From the NCBI RefSeq assembly GCF_014805685.1, contig NC_060902.1, positions 3,156,786 through 3,220,785 on the forward strand: a DNA stretch of 64,000 nucleotides, in the 5' to 3' direction. The notes beneath the pieces are model-generated. The model saw only the letters and a list, made by a program, of their open reading frames with translations. It did no database searches and was not told the DNA's origin. This document shows positions 1-46,140 of this stretch, piece after piece. The stretch comes from Silurus meridionalis. Lineage: Eukaryota; Chordata; Actinopteri; Siluriformes; Siluridae. Positions within the stretch are counted from its first letter, which is position 1, and the number at the start of each line of letters is the position of its first letter. The translations under genes and the position numbers were made by a program.

Positions 1-56
<56 letters not shown>
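1..56. repeat. (AGAT)n microsatellite
   Basis: Fourteen near-perfect AGAT units; this is the tail of the minus-strand retroelement that continues to about 1024. The array may extend beyond the window edge. Confidence 0.95.
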
Positions 57-57
<1 letters not shown>

Positions 58-408
58 CAACTTTATTGTCATTGCATTGTACAGGTACACAGCAACGAAA
101 TGCAGTTTGGCATCTACCAGAAGTGCAAAATGTAGCAGTCGTGCAAAAGTGCAGATAAATATCTAGCATATTTACAGTGCAGATAACTATCTGGCATATT
201 TACAGCAGTGGTATATATATGAAGTATATACAGTGAATAAATATAAAGGTTATTTCAGTGCAGAGATGTGTGGACATTCAGAAGTACAGTGAATAAATAT
301 GGAGGTGTACAGTAATTAAGAAAAATGTGCAGAAATGAAAGGTTACAGATCACAAGATTATGGCATTAAGGAGTAGCAAGCTGAATAAACAGTCTACTAT
401 ATATAAAA

Positions 409-412
<4 letters not shown>

Positions 413-475
<63 letters not shown>
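413..475. repeat. (TA)n microsatellite
   Basis: Uninterrupted TA dinucleotides inside the retroelement 3' UTR, followed by a short CACACA stretch. Confidence 0.95.
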
Positions 476-484
<9 letters not shown>

Positions 485-1001
485 TACATTATATACACAG
501 ATGAATGTGAAATGTTGGGCAGAATGTACAGTAATGATAAATATACATACAGATATAAAAGTGCAGATGTAATGAGGAGTGAAAAGATATAATATGAAGT
601 ATGTACATGTATTGTACAGAGGTTATATACAGTCTTTTGTTTATGTTTGTTTTGTAGTGATTTAGCGGTGTAGTGTAGAGTTCACTAATGTGATGGTGGA
701 TGGAAAAAAGCTGTCCTTGAACCTGCTGGTTCTGGTGCGTAAGTTCCTGTATCTCCTTCGTGATGGAAGGAGGTTAAACCGTTTATGACTGGGATGTGAA
801 GAGTCCTTGATGATGCTGTGAGCTCTGCACAGACATCTGCTGTGGTGAAGTTGTTCAATGGCAGGTAGTTGGGTGCCAGTGATGCGTTGGGCGGTTTTGA
901 CCACCCTTTGCAGTGCTTTACGTTCACACACAGTGGAGCCTCCGTACCATACAGTGATGGAGTTGGTCAGGATGCTCTCAATGATGCAGCGGTAGAAGCT
1001 C

Positions 1002-1094
1002 GTTAGGCATGTAGACATGGTCAAGACGATCGGTTAGGCATGTAGACATGGTCAAGATGATCAGTTAGGCATGTAGACATGGTCAAGACGATCA
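1002..1094. repeat. 31-bp tandem repeat, three units
   Basis: Three adjacent 31-bp units beginning GTTAGGCATGTAGACATGG, differing at only one or two positions. The first unit overlaps the coding edge of the neighbouring retroelement, so the array appears to be a local duplication of retroelement sequence at its junction with the Tc1 relic. Confidence 0.9.
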
Positions 1095-1470
1095 GCTGCA
1101 GTTCGAACCGAGCATCAGAATGGGGAAGAAAGGTGATTTAAGTGACTGTGAACGTGGCATGGATGTTGGTGCCAGACGGGCTGGTCTGAGTATTTCAGAA
1201 ACTGCTGATCTACTGGAATTTTCACGCACATCCATCTCTAGGGTTTACAGAGAATGGTCCGAAAAAGAGAAAATATCCAGTGAGCGGCAGTTCTGTGGGC
1301 GCAAATGCCTTGTTGATGCCAGAGGTCAGAGGAGAATGGCCAGACCGGTTCGAGCTGATAGAAAGGCAACAGTAACTCAAATAACCACTCGTTACAACTG
1401 AGGTATGCAGAAGAGCATCTCTGAACGGTACTAGTAAGGTGTACCTAATAAAGTGGCCGGTGAGTGTATA
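1095..1470 (+). mobile_element. Tc1-like transposon relic, N-terminal transposase piece
   Basis: An open frame at 1120-1401 (93 residues) looks like the N-terminal DNA-binding part of a Tc1-like transposase: it starts MGKKGDLSDCERG, has the helix-turn-helix-like stretch ISETADLLEFSRTSISRVYREW, then the second domain QRRMARPVRADRKATVTQI. It stops before any catalytic DDE region. The right side ends with GTACCTAATAAAGTGGCCGG, which looks like a terminal repeat end. This is a non-autonomous deletion derivative, not a gene. Residue similarity is recalled from the family. Confidence 0.8.
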
Positions 1471-1769
1471 TTCCACCATCATCATCATCATCATCATCAG
1501 GAACTGCTGTCATCTTCAGAGTGGGTGGATTGTATAATTTTGGGGCAGAATCTAGGAACGGGGCCCTATTTACAGAGTTGTTTGTGTTATTTAACATTAA
1601 TAATAAAATAGAATATATTTTTAATGGGAATTAGTTCTCTCTATATATGAAGCCAATTCTAGGAACCCTGGTGCAAATCAGGAATCTCCCCAAAAAAAAA
1701 TCTGTCCATGATTATTACACATATTCACACCATACGGCATTAGGTGTTTGTTCAATGGTTCGGATTTCA

Positions 1770-1960
1770 AACACCTGGATGTCCAAGCTGCTGCTGCTAT
1801 CACATCCCTTGAGCAAGGACCCTACCCCTCTCTGCTCCTGGAGCACTGTATCAAGGCTGACCCTCTGCTTAAATCCCACATTTCAAGCTTCTACATACTT
1901 GTAAATGTGAAGAAAAGAATGACCTATAAAGGCAGCTTGTAAAAAAATATATATAGCATA
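1770..1960 (+). mobile_element. SINE-like fragment
   Basis: Contains the phrase CCCTTGAGCAAGGACCCTAC followed by CTCCTGGAGCACTGTATCA, a motif pattern I recognise from abundant tRNA-derived fish SINEs. Ends are not clear. Confidence 0.5.
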
Positions 1961-3149
1961 GCATGTTATGTTTCTGGAAAGTGGGAGGAAACCAGAGACC
2001 CTAGAGGAACACCAGATGGACACTGTGTGTACACATAAAACTCCTAAAGAAAGCAAGATCAGCGTGAAATCTGAGAGCTGAGAGTCTATCGATTCTACTG
2101 CAGTGTCACGAACAGGAATATACTGCAAGTGTATTAAAGAAGTAGAAAACGTGATTATACCTTCTGCATCTCGCATGCAAAACGGGGGATTTTAGAATAT
2201 TTTTTATGGGAAGCGTTCTTTTTGGTACCTGTTCCTCCAGAGAGACAAACCAAGGAACCCCCCGCCCCCCACACACCCACCCAAGGTACAAATGTTAAAG
2301 AAGAGTTCTAAAGTCCATACGGTAATACGTTTAAACACGTTTTCTGAATGTTTTCAGCTAAAACATGATCATTATTAGTCACCTGGATGATTCAGCAAAT
2401 AAGGACACGCACCACACCCACTTTCATACAACACGTGACGTCACTTTGCCAATAATAAACAAGTTCACACAAGACATCAGACTGTACATCTTTTTAAAGC
2501 GAGAGCTGAGATTTAATCCCTTAAACAAGCATACAGATTGTGTTTCATTGTGACAAATAAACCGTGTCCTGCAGCATGGACGCATTTCCCGCACAATTGG
2601 GACTTTTTTTTTTTTTCCTCAGCGTACTGATATACCAGTTGGCTCAGCACTACAGTAATGAATGACCCAATGGATTTGCTCATAGTGCCCCACCTCTTTG
2701 AGCTAATCAGTGTGTCTCAACCACAGATTATCTCCTCAGAGTGCTCACTAAGAGTCTACACTCATGGCCTGTCTGTCTGAACTTATCATCAGCTGATTCA
2801 TATGAGGGGTTACATCAACTTCCCCTGTCGGCTATCAGACGTTTAGGATTTTTCCTCTCATCAACGGTAGACCTGAGATAATGGGTTTCATTTGGGGTTT
2901 TTTTTGCAATAACTTTGACGTGATTCTGAAGTGTAAAAAACCTCCAGAAAGAGAATGACTCCAATTTGGCATTTGTCTGGTTTCTTGTCTTGTTGATTTT
3001 TTCCTCAGATCTTTTTTAATCAAATCATACACGTCATACACGTTTAGAGTATGACATGACTAACATATAAATAGAAATCGAATAATAACAACAAAAATAA
3101 ATAAAAGTATAAAAGTGAGTGCCTTAGTATATTAGGACACACTCATTGG
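1961..3149. other. intergenic, no gene seen
   Basis: AT-rich sequence with short homopolymers. Open frames here are short and resemble nothing I recognise. Confidence 0.6.
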
Positions 3150-3152
3150 ACA

Positions 3153-3187
<35 letters not shown>
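3150..3187. repeat. (CA)n microsatellite
   Basis: CA dinucleotide run preceded by a few CCCA variants. Confidence 0.95.
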
Positions 3188-3189
<2 letters not shown>

Positions 3190-3454
3190 CTCCATTAGGA
3201 ATTACAGTACAGTAAAGATCTCAGAGAAGTGTTAAAGTTTAACCTGTATACAGATCAATAAAAAAGATAAACTATTAAGGAAAAGATGTTAAATATCGTT
3301 AAAATGGAAAAGCAATTAGTGAGCTGATTCCACTGGCAACCATTCATCTGGGGGTTTTGTCACTCAGGTCCAACCAGAGGAACAACAGCTTGCAGCAGTA
3401 TACGTTACAGTGCTGCGTTTCTTGCAAGGCAAGTCAATCCCACTTCCCCTAAAG

Positions 3455-3625
3455 CAAGTACATGTCATGTACATTAAAGGCATTTGGTATACGCCCTCAT
3501 CCAGAACGACTTACAATTATCTCATTCACACAACGGAAGATTAAGGGCCTTGCTCAAGGGCCCAGCAGTGGCAGCATAGTAGTCCTGGGATTTAAACTTG
3601 TGACCTTCTGAACACCGCAACCACT
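3455..3625 (+). mobile_element. SINE-like high-copy fish repeat
   Basis: Carries GGCATTTGGTATACGCC, ATCCAGAACGACTTACAA, then AAGGGCCTTGCTCAAGGGCC and a CAGTGGCAGC segment. This order is typical of a very abundant teleost interspersed repeat. The same phrases recur in part near 39050-39190 and 47650-47815. Confidence 0.6.
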
Positions 3626-4234
3626 GCTACCTCTGCCCAAAGGAACCGAAACCAAACTTCAGGACATTCTCTTTTACAGGAGTTATGTATTGTTACATAA
3701 GGAAATAAAACATTGAGATGTAATGGTTCTTATATACAGGAATATATGGTGGTGTGATGGTTCTTACATTTACTTGTCATGAAGAACCATGAATCAGCCA
3801 CCCGAACTTCAGATTTTCTGCCTAAACTGCACCTGATTAAGGTTTTTTTTTTTTTTTTGAGCACCGCCCTTGATAAGAATTGATTCTTTGTCACTGATAA
3901 TCTGAGGTGATTCAGGGACTGCTTACGGTAGACCTTTTTCTGAGCTGCACGCAGGCAGACGACGTCTCGGGAAACATTCCACATATGACAAGTAGGTCAG
4001 TTTCGGAGTGAGAATGACAGATGATTCGCTAACGCATTCCTTAGATCGTTCGCATAGATTCAATGAACAAGAACAATGGTGAGAAGGTTCAGCACGAATC
4101 CCCAGACTAATGTTCTTCTTTAGTTTAGGAGTTGTAGTGTAAACTACGTGATTACACAGAGCACAGGATTCCTGTGTTTCAGACTTGCCTGTGTCAATAG
4201 CATTATCTCAGAAAGTTACACTATAGATCCAGGC

Positions 4235-4360
4235 TCATGAGCACACTGCTGGTTCAATGATTAAGGCTCTGATCAAAAGACGATGGGTTCAAGCCTCAGT
4301 ACAATCAAGCAAGACCCTTAGCCTTTTCTGCACCAGAAATGACTCTGGACTTCCTAAAAA
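4235..4360 (+). mobile_element. tRNA-derived SINE
   Basis: A box-like sequence GGTTCAATGATTAAGG is followed about 30 bp later by a B-box-like GGTTCAAGCCTC, then AAGACCCTTAGCC. This spacing fits an RNA polymerase III promoter inherited from a tRNA. Followed by an A-rich stretch. Confidence 0.6.
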
Positions 4361-4439
4361 AAAAAAGAAAAATTGGGATATGTGGATAAAAAATTGAGAC
4401 TAATGGTTCTGGTGCTGTTCTGACCATCACGTCTGAAAT

Positions 4440-4865
4440 TTCATTCTGCCAAAGAGACGTTTGACACAACATTCGGGAATGCTTCGACGAGTCATCAGAG
4501 GCGTTTCAGGAGTTGAAGAGCATCACTGGAAGATGAAGAGAGATCAGGAAGGTCTTCATCAAGCTAAACTCCCTAAAACGTCGAAAGCTTTCAGCAACTC
4601 GTGCATGATGATCGCCGGCCACAATCCACACGATCTCACGTCCGCACCCACCCTACTCGCCAGATTCGGCTCCTGCGGACTTCGCCTTCTTCCCGAAGAT
4701 GAAGGTCCAGCTGAAAGACTTCCAGGCCATATTCCAGAAGTGGCAGGAACGCCGCACTGTATTGCTGTGCAAGGGGACTATTTAAAAAGGTGATGGTGTG
4801 TAAACGTCAATAAATAAAACTTTTTCAGTAAACGGAGATAAGTCTCAAAACCTTTTGATACCACC
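4440..4865 (+). mobile_element. mariner-like transposase relic, internally deleted
   Basis: The right half, read in another frame than the open frame at 4461-4793, gives the mariner-type end of the catalytic domain: a HPPYSPDSAPADFAFFPK-like run followed by MKVQLKDFQAIFQKWQERR, where the third acidic residue of the DD34D triad normally sits. The left half shows an N-terminal-like segment. The middle is missing and the frame is broken, so it cannot encode an active protein. Confidence 0.65.
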
Positions 4866-4984
4866 TCGTATATGAAACAAAAAGGCTGTATAAATGATGG
4901 GGTTCCCCCTTTCCTGCTAGCAGCCTCCACTCATTTGCTAATTCTTTCCATAACATTTTGTAGCATAGCTCATGACTGGTGTCA

Positions 4985-5258
4985 GGTGGTGATGATGATG
5001 TTCAAGAACGCCTGAGGTGAATCATCATTTCAGCATTCTGTGCAGTTCTTCCATGCCAACTTTAATAAACCATATCTTCATAGAGCTTGGGCATACAGGG
5101 GTCATGCTGGAACAGTCTCCTAGTTCAAGTGAAGAGAAAATGCAATGGTGCCACATCCAAAGACGTTCTAGACAAATTGTGTGCCTCCAACTTTGTGGTA
5201 ACAGTTTGAGGAAGAACCACGTGTAGCTGCAAAATGTCCCAATAGTTTTTGCCCAACT
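4985..5258 (-). mobile_element. Tc1-derived non-autonomous element, 5' part
   Basis: On the minus strand it reads ATTGGGAC-like start, ACCACAAAGTTGGAGGC, a CACAATTTGTCTAGAA segment and CTGTTCCAGCATGACCCC. This shares the order of phrases with many copies in the window (6386, 33976, 50800, 53583). Confidence 0.7.
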
Positions 5259-6380
5259 TCATGTGGTGAGCTCATAAGTCATTTCCTTATCATTTCAGGA
5301 AAGTCCAACAACACCAATGCGATGGAAAGAGATGCAGCTGGCTAAGCTACAAGAGATATGCACCAGATGATGAGCAGGTTACAGGTGAACAGCCTGTAAA
5401 CATTTTTGTATTTCAGAATTAAAGAGCTGCAAGATGAAAAAATGTTTAGAAAAAAATGTTTATAAGTGTGTGTGTGTGACTGCCATCTAGTGTCCACGGT
5501 TAAACACAACATCCATATCCCTGATTCTGACTGGCAACAATGCATTTTCTATAGCAATATACAGTATTATATACAGATAAAAATATAAATGAAAGTGGTG
5601 TTTAGTATTAAGCAAAAATCTTTTTTTTTTTTACTATTTTTTTCCTTAGATACAAGAAGGTTTCCAGGACGAATCTTTTACACCACAGTCATTCTAAGAA
5701 ATCACAACACACAGGAAGAAAAATGACATGACACGTTCATTAATAAAGAAAATTCCTGTATAAAAAAAAATAGGAATAAATAAAAAATCTTGGTGTATTT
5801 TAAAAAATTACATTATTTTATTCGATACTCATCTATAGCAATCCTTCAGGGGTTTTTTTTCCCCCTTGCAAAAAAAATCGTCTGGTACATTGTGACTTAT
5901 TACAGTATTTTAAAAAAAGATTCAAATCACTCCCAAAAAATACTAACATCCACTACAGAGCTCTGCACTTAAAAAAAAAAAAAGGGGTTAAGGATATGAA
6001 CTAGACTAAGGCTTTGGTTTCGAGGCGTGCCGTCCGTGCCTCGTTCCGCGCTCCGAGCGTTTCCGAACCGAACAGAAAATGAAGGCAACGTGTCGAGGAG
6101 AGAAAAAGTCGTTTTTTATTAAAACCATGCACATCACATCGTGTTAGTGCAAACTCTGTAATCCAAGAAACTCTGTAGTAGCTCTCTGTGCTCGTTACAA
6201 AATAGAATTTCAAACAAATAATCTGTGAAGAAAAAAAAAAAAGGAAGGAATTCTAAAACGATTCTTAAATCAATAGGTTCAAAATTATTAAACAAAATAC
6301 AAAAAAAAAATCAAATGTATTTACAGGCCGTATGCTGTACCACTGGTCAGGATGAGGAGAATGTAGTTTGAAGAATGTCT
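5259..6380. other. intergenic, AT-rich, no gene seen
   Basis: Contains poly-A/T runs and a short GC-richer island around 6015-6100. No coding or RNA gene recognised. Confidence 0.5.
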
Positions 6381-6382
6381 AT

Positions 6383-6795
6383 ATGAACAAAAGTATTGGG
6401 ACACCTGATTTTCCCAGCCTTATGTGGTTCACGATTATATCAAATTATTGGATGCGCTACAGAATAAATCTCATCACTTGAATTGGCAGATCCAAACCTG
6501 TTCCAGCATGACAATGCACCTGTGCACAAAGCCTGCTCCATGAAGATGTGTTTTACATGGGTTGAAGTGGAAGATCTACGATAGAGCTCCAACCCTAGTG
6601 AACAGCTCTGGGATGAATTGGAACGCTGACCGCACCTATTGTAGCTGAATGAACACAAATCTCCCAAAATCTAGTGGAACATCTCCCATAAAAAGGAGAT
6701 GGAGCTTATTATAAAAAGCAAAAGGGGACTAAATATGGAAATGAGATGTTCAAAAAGCACGGGTGTCCGTGAACTTTTGTGCATATAGTGTCGCT
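6383..6795 (+). mobile_element. Tc1-derived non-autonomous element
   Basis: Starts near AAAAGTATTGGGACACCTG and ends near GTGAACTTTTGTGCATATAG. The middle has CTGTTCCAGCATGACAATGC, TGGGATGAATTGGAACGCTG (a decayed transposase HLWDELERR motif) and CAAAATCTAGTGGAACATC. Many stops; non-coding. One of about ten related copies in the window. Confidence 0.8.
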
Positions 6796-7132
6796 TGGGC
6801 TGTTTTTGGCTGCATGACGTAGCTACATGTTTATGGTCTTTTGCGAATTAGTGTCCTGCAATTTGTGACCATTTGCATTAAGAAAGTTGAAACACTTCTA
6901 GGTGATAAACAACCATGCATTATGTGTGAACGGTTGAAAAGAAACGTATTGTAAAAAGTCCAAGCAAACAATAAGAATTGGTCGAATGGAAATAAATGGG
7001 GAAAGAAAGAAAGAAAGAAAAACGGATGAGGTTGTTGAAACGGCATGCTGAACTGTGAGCGAGGATTCATTCCCTCTTTCCAAACGGACCGCAGCAGAAC
7101 ATTTCACGTGATCAGTGCCACTGATAGTCAAC

Positions 7133-8758
7133 TTTATTTCGTGAATATTATATACATTTACACACATACATTCGTACATACATATTTACAAACAATGCCA
7201 AGGTCAGATGTTCTTATCGTGCCTTAGATGTGTGAAGGAAGAGCTTTGAAATGCTGAAAGAAAAAAAATAATAATAAAACAAAAATAAAAAAAAAGTTCT
7301 CAAAGACAAAGTGCTCAGAGATGACTTTTGATGCTTTGGGGAACCTTTGCAGAGTGAACCTCTCTGTGCTACACCATGCTTTGCATTTATTTTCTTTTTT
7401 TATTTTATTATTCTTTTTTTAATTCCCATAGTTGTTTTGCAATAATAAAATAAAAGGACATTTATTGACGAGGTGGAAGGCCGTTTGCTTTATGGCCGAG
7501 AGTTTATTTACAGTGCAGCAGACAAAATGTGAACCAACACCGTAGATATCGTTGGGTATTTTCCCTCTCCAGCGCATACGCCGCTCAATTCCGACTCCGA
7601 GCCTGACCATTTTTATCCCAATCCCATTTACTACACCATAAACAAATCCACTTTACTGTGCTTCAGTTAGACATTTAAACAATACAAAAAACCCACAATT
7701 TCGCAGTTTTTTTTTTTGTTTGTTTTTTTAAAGACCACAATTCTTTCTAAAAGATGATCTCCATGATACAGATAAGGCAGCGAGATCACAGAGCCTTGTT
7801 CAGGAGGTACTGAAAAACAGTCTGTATATGTTGATCAACAAGCCTGAATCTTCAAAAGAAAGAGAGAGGGAAGAGAAAGAGAGAGAAAACGAGTCCCATC
7901 AAAATCCCAATGGCAGGACAGTGTGTTCCTTAAAAGCTACAATAAACCCAAATCAGTGCTTCACACACTGACGCCGAGTCTCTTCACATCAAGCGATTTG
8001 AATTGGAAAAAGTCCTGTAGTGTCTCTCGCAAGAATATTTCCTTTTAAAGTACACGATGCAAAGAAATCTACACTAGACTACAACGACCTTACTGTGCTG
8101 CTTATCGGTGTAACGGCTCGGTCGGAAAACGCACAAAAAAAACCCAAAAAGGAATAATCATCACAGCACACGGGACTGAACGAGTTCCAGACGTTTTAAA
8201 TCAAACACTGCATTAGTGGAGCATGAGTGGCACTTCACTGAGGACAGAAAGGTGTGTGTGTTTGTGAGTAAGTGTTTACACGTATCTAGTAGTAGTTAAA
8301 TCAGGCACTTTAACCTCTTTGTGCCTGATCTTTTAAGATTTCAATTTGGCTTTGCATCTATTCGGAATACCACATTAACATCTAACATGGCAAACCACAC
8401 CAAATAAAAAATAAAAATAAAAAGACAGAACCGAAAACATTTGGTACCCATTAGAAAGGGAAAAAAAAGCCTAGTTTAGGCCACTTTAATGATCAAGATT
8501 CCCATTTAACTGAAAAAGAAAAGAAAAAAAAAGCAGATATATTTATTTAATCTATAACAGAGGTTAGACCATTTATACCCCCTTTTCTTGTTTCTATAAT
8601 ATCTACATTTGCTCTTTACACACTCACGCTGGACACCCTGGAGCTGCGTTCTCACATTTGAAGGTAAACGAGTCTGGAACGGGCCTGACCTCAGAATTAA
8701 AAACAGGACGTTGGGTTTGACAGAGTGAGCCATGCTGTGTTGTGATTGGTTATCTGCC
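7133..8758 (-). other. slmap: probable slmap 3' untranslated region
   Basis: Sequence immediately downstream (minus strand) of the last slmap stop codon at 8759-8761. It has several AATAAA motifs on the minus strand, seen as TTTATT at 8542-8547, 7503-7508, 7461-7466, 7386-7391 and 7133-7138. Mostly free of recognisable transposons, in contrast with the flanking DNA. Which polyadenylation site is used cannot be told from sequence, so the lower end is a guess; it could be shorter or could run further. Confidence 0.4.
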
Positions 8759-42205
<33,447 letters not shown>

Positions 42206-42614
42206 CTGTAGGGAGAAGGAAAAGAGGAAGAGTTGAGAAACAGGACAATGCAACCACTGGACAAAAGACGTGCGCTTAAAGATGATTTTGACCAAAACAA
42301 ATCTCCAGTCAACTCAAACCATAGACATGCGGAGTATAAAAATCTGTCTTTTAAAAGCTAAAAACATAGAAATCCAAAGCTTAGAAGCACAATTTATAAT
42401 CCATAACTATTTGGACAGGAAGGGTTTTTGTCAGTATTCCTCTTTACCATCATCTTTCTTTGCTTATTAAGTTTTAACACCGTGTTAGCATCAGGATTAT
42501 ATAATTTTAAAGCTATACCACAATAAATTTAGGTATTTGAAGTGTTTGGGAGTCTTGTTCGTAATAAATCAAATAAATATATTTTCCTTCCCTTAAACCA
42601 GGAGACAAAGCAAG

Positions 42615-42765
42615 TTTCATGACCAAATATTTTGCATGGAGTAGAAGGTCTTGAGTATCCTGCTATTGAGCTCTGACCTTAACCCTGTTGAACACCTTTG
42701 GGAAAAATTGGAACGCTGTCTGCACCCCAGGCCTCCTCGCCTACATCAGTAGCTTCTGGCAAAGA
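42615..42765 (+). mobile_element. Tc1-derived element fragment
   Basis: TGACCTTAACCCTGTTGAAC, ACCTTTGGGAAAAATTGG and TGCACCCCAGGCCTCCTCG; a decayed LNPVEHLW..LERR motif in nucleotide form. Confidence 0.7.
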
Positions 42766-42769
42766 AACT

Positions 42770-43540
42770 CTGAGGATTTAAAAATTACAACTGTTGCTCT
42801 CCACAAAGATTCTGAGGCTACAAGAAGATCAGTAACACACTGAAACTGAGTTACAGTACAGTGGTCAGGGTCATACAGAGGTTTTCCAATGCGTGTTCCA
42901 CTCGGAACAGATCTCACAAGGGTCCATCAAAAAAAAGTCGAGTCCTCGTGCTGTGCATCAGGTGCAGAAACTGCTTAAAAAAAACAGACATATGAGGAGT
43001 GCTGCAGCATTTCTTTAGAGGTTGCAGAAGCAGAAGGTCCACTTGTCAGTGCTCAGATCGTACACCACACACTGCCACAACATAAAACACCGACAACACA
43101 CCGGTGTTTTCCCAAAACACACTGCCAAGATGACAACATTCTTGCTGAAGCTGATAGAGTGGCTCAAGTGGAATTGGAGAAGCACCATGTGTCTAACATC
43201 CAGCAGCTCTGTGATGTCATTATGGATGAGTGAAAAAGGATCCTAGCAACAAACTGTGCAGCTCTGGTGAATTTCATGCAGTTATAGATAACAAAAATGT
43301 TCACACAAAATACTGACACTCTGGAAACAGTTTCCCTGAGGGTGTACTCACTTATGTTGCCAGTTATTTAAACAATAAAGACTGTATGTCTAGTTATTTC
43401 AAAAGGACAGTAAATCTGTACTGCTGTACAACTTGCACATTGATACTCCAAGTTTCATTTCTATAGTATTGTCTCTGAAGATTTACTAAAACAGTTAAAA
43501 TGTGAGGGGTGCACTCACTTTTGTGAGATACTGTAAATGC
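42770..43540 (+). mobile_element. second Tc1-like family relic with transposase N-terminus
   Basis: Across frameshifts the plus strand reads STVVRVIQRFSNACSTRNRS and HKGPSKKSSPRAVHQVQKLL, a transposase DNA-binding region with GRPKK-like hinge. The right end GAGGGGTGCACTCACTTTTG, then TGAGATACTGTA, is a Tc1-type terminal repeat known from fish. Catalytic region deleted. Confidence 0.75.
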
Positions 43541-45250
43541 ACACCCCTTAAAAAAAAATCATTTCATTAATCAGGTATTGAATCAGTTTTATTAGTGAAG
43601 CTTTTGGTCATGCAAATCGCTGTATATGAGGAGCTGCTACTATAAAAGTAATATATATTAAAACTGCATTAATGTTTAAAATAATAGCTTAAAATACCAC
43701 CTACAGTTAAAGTAATAATTATAGATACTGTACTGTAAATGGCCAAATGTACACAGAATTAAATAGGATGCTAGCAAAGATTTTTGATATCCTTGGTTGC
43801 ATTTCTGCATCATAAAGGCACACATACAGAGAGGCAATTTAACATAGTGGATCTGAATAGCATGTTTCTGAGACGTGTGTCACGAAACCAGAGAACCCAC
43901 TGACGGTAACATAAGACCAGGATAAAAATGGGGACTCTTGAACTGTGAAGCAGAAACATTATCCACTGTAAAACCATTCATCCAAACTAGCAAACAAAAA
44001 ATACAAATAAATAAATAAAAAAGGAAAGAAGAAAAAGGAGGGGAGGAAAAAAAAAAAACTACCACAACCCCTATCTGACGACTAAGCTGAAGTGACAGTG
44101 AAGCCTGTAGAATCTGACACAAGCTGTCTTACCTAGACAACAAACAGCCAGCACATCACAGCAGTATCAAATGTCATGAACTCCAGGAATACTACAGCGA
44201 TGTCATTCTCTCTGACTAAGTACATCAGCTTCCAGCAGATCCACAGATATTTTTAGTATTCTGTCGCAATCTCTATTCCCTTATAAATCTATCCTTATTC
44301 TGGACTCTTAAATGAAATGGAACATAAAAGCTCCAGATCATTTTCCAGCCTGCTTAGTAACACACACACACCTCAAATCCTGATCAATGTATCAGAATCC
44401 AACTCCAGACACACAAACAGAAGACCCACATTTCATGTCCTGTAGTCTCAAACACACACACACACACACACTGGAGTTTATTTAATAACCCTCGAGGGAA
44501 AAAAACAAAAAAAACCACACTAATTGTACTTCTGTCCTGGTGTAACATCAACCTCTGATTCAGCACTGCAACAGATCAGCTTTCGGTCACCCGTGCGGGC
44601 GGAATCAAATAACATGGGTCTGATTCACGCGCATACACACGCCGACATTAAAAATAAATAAATAAATAAATAGTCGACAACATCGCCACAGCTCGAGCAT
44701 CTTGCATGAGGCGGTTTCTCGTTCCCTGGTCCCCATGGTTACAAAGCAAACCAAAGCTGGGGCGCAAAATAAAAAGCGAAGGCTAGTGCTGAAAAGGAGA
44801 CAAAAATCACACACATGCACATTTAGATTCACTAGTAATCATTGTATCATCTGAAATCGTATGTTTTACACAGTACGAAGCTACATTTCTGCATGTGTAC
44901 TTTTTATCCGTTTGTAGGTATATTTAATATATAAATATAAATATTCTTATCATTTGCAGAAAAACAGTAGCTCGTTCTCCAGCATCGCTTATTTTCTTAA
45001 ATAAAAGACAGGCTCACTTTTTTCCACTGAGAAATCACTAAACTTTGGTCCTGAGGGATTTCCCACATCAGTCAACTAAGTTGCAGCTTTACTTCAGACG
45101 GTAACAAAGAACCAACACTGGAGACTCCTTCCACAATTTTGATCTTCACTACATCAACGATCACAAACGGCTTAATCGCGGTCTCTGATGTGTCTGTGAA
45201 TGAGTACTCAATCATAGCTACCTCTACTAGTGCTGCTTTAAATCAGGTAT
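43541..45250 (-). other. slmap: intron sequence, nothing recognised
   Basis: Contains short AC and TAAA runs only. Confidence 0.5.
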
Positions 45251-45254
45251 AATT

Positions 45255-45998
45255 AGGGCTGTAACGGTACACGTATTCGTACCGAACCGTTGTGTGCGGA
45301 AGTCAGTTACAATCGAGTTGCCTCATGCACATGCGGTGGACCGCAAGTTTGTTTAGTCTTCGCTGCCACTTCCTGTCATCACCAATATTTTCACGACAGT
45401 CTCGCAATACGGCGTCAAGAATTGCTCTTAAAAGGAAAAATTTCAACCAAATATCAAGGGAGTGAATGAAGGGTAGAAGGAAGGAATGAATTTATGAATG
45501 AATAAACAGCTTATGTTTCTCTTAAATGCAAACTTTTGTGAAAGTATGCTGAAATAAGTTAACAATTAAGTAGAATCCATCTTTGAAAATCAAATATTAA
45601 ATGTAAAAAAAATAATACAAAAATAAAAAACATTACCCTAATATGGTCTAACAAACGTAAACTAATTACATTTTTACATATCATTTTATTTCATCATTTA
45701 AATGTGTCTATTTTATCAATTACATCAATATAATAAGTGTTTTATTCTACTTTATATTTATTTATTTTATTTTTTAGTACAACCAGCAGGCATTTCATAT
45801 AAAATTGTTTAAAAAAAAGTAAATGTAAAAAATTTCACAAAATGTTAAAAATAAACCGACATTAATAAAAAAATTAAACAATTTTGTTTCGCATTTCCTC
45901 CCTTAACTGTACTGAAATTAAACCGAGCTGCGACTTTAAAAAAAAAAAAACAACAAGGCGTACCGAACAGTGAATTTTGTGTACCGCTGCACCCCTTA
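45255..45998. mobile_element. hAT-like MITE, full length
   Basis: Left end TAGGGCTGTAACGGTACAC, right end GTGTACCGCTGCACCCCTTA are inverted repeats; flanks GGTATAAT and ATTATAAT agree at six of eight positions. Interior is AT-rich and non-coding. Related copies: 13428-13499, 25590-25695 and 36060-36410. Confidence 0.65.
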
Positions 45999-46140
45999 TT
46001 ATAATGTCTATAGCCAAAAAGCTGTATATATTCTATAATAGTCTACAATTTTATTTGAAGCATACAGTCCCTAGTTGCTGTTTACTGCGTGTTGGTGATT
46101 AAATGATGCGTCAAACGAGATGAAACAAAGCAAAAAATTT

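Larger units (their letters stand above)
1..1024 (-). mobile_element. 3' end of a non-LTR retrotransposon (L2/Rex1-like)
   Basis: Read on the minus strand, 1024 to 662 is open and resembles the extreme C-terminus of a fish non-LTR reverse transcriptase protein: it contains SITVWYGGST, KALQRVVKTAQRITG, then a cysteine/histidine part HHSRCLCRAHSIIKD and HPSHKRFNLLPSRRRYR. A 3' UTR follows and ends in a short repeat tail, (ATCT)n on the minus strand, at 56-1. Such microsatellite tails are typical of L2/CR1/Rex1-type elements. The UTR holds a 28-bp direct duplication (about 150-205) and a long TA array. Truncated at its 5' side. The superfamily assignment is from memory of the family; the exact clade is uncertain. 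Confidence 0.75.

Noticed and set aside
1120..1401. Possible host gene encoding a helix-turn-helix protein
   Set aside because: It is the N-terminus of a Tc1 transposase that stops before the catalytic domain, flanked by a Tc1-type end.
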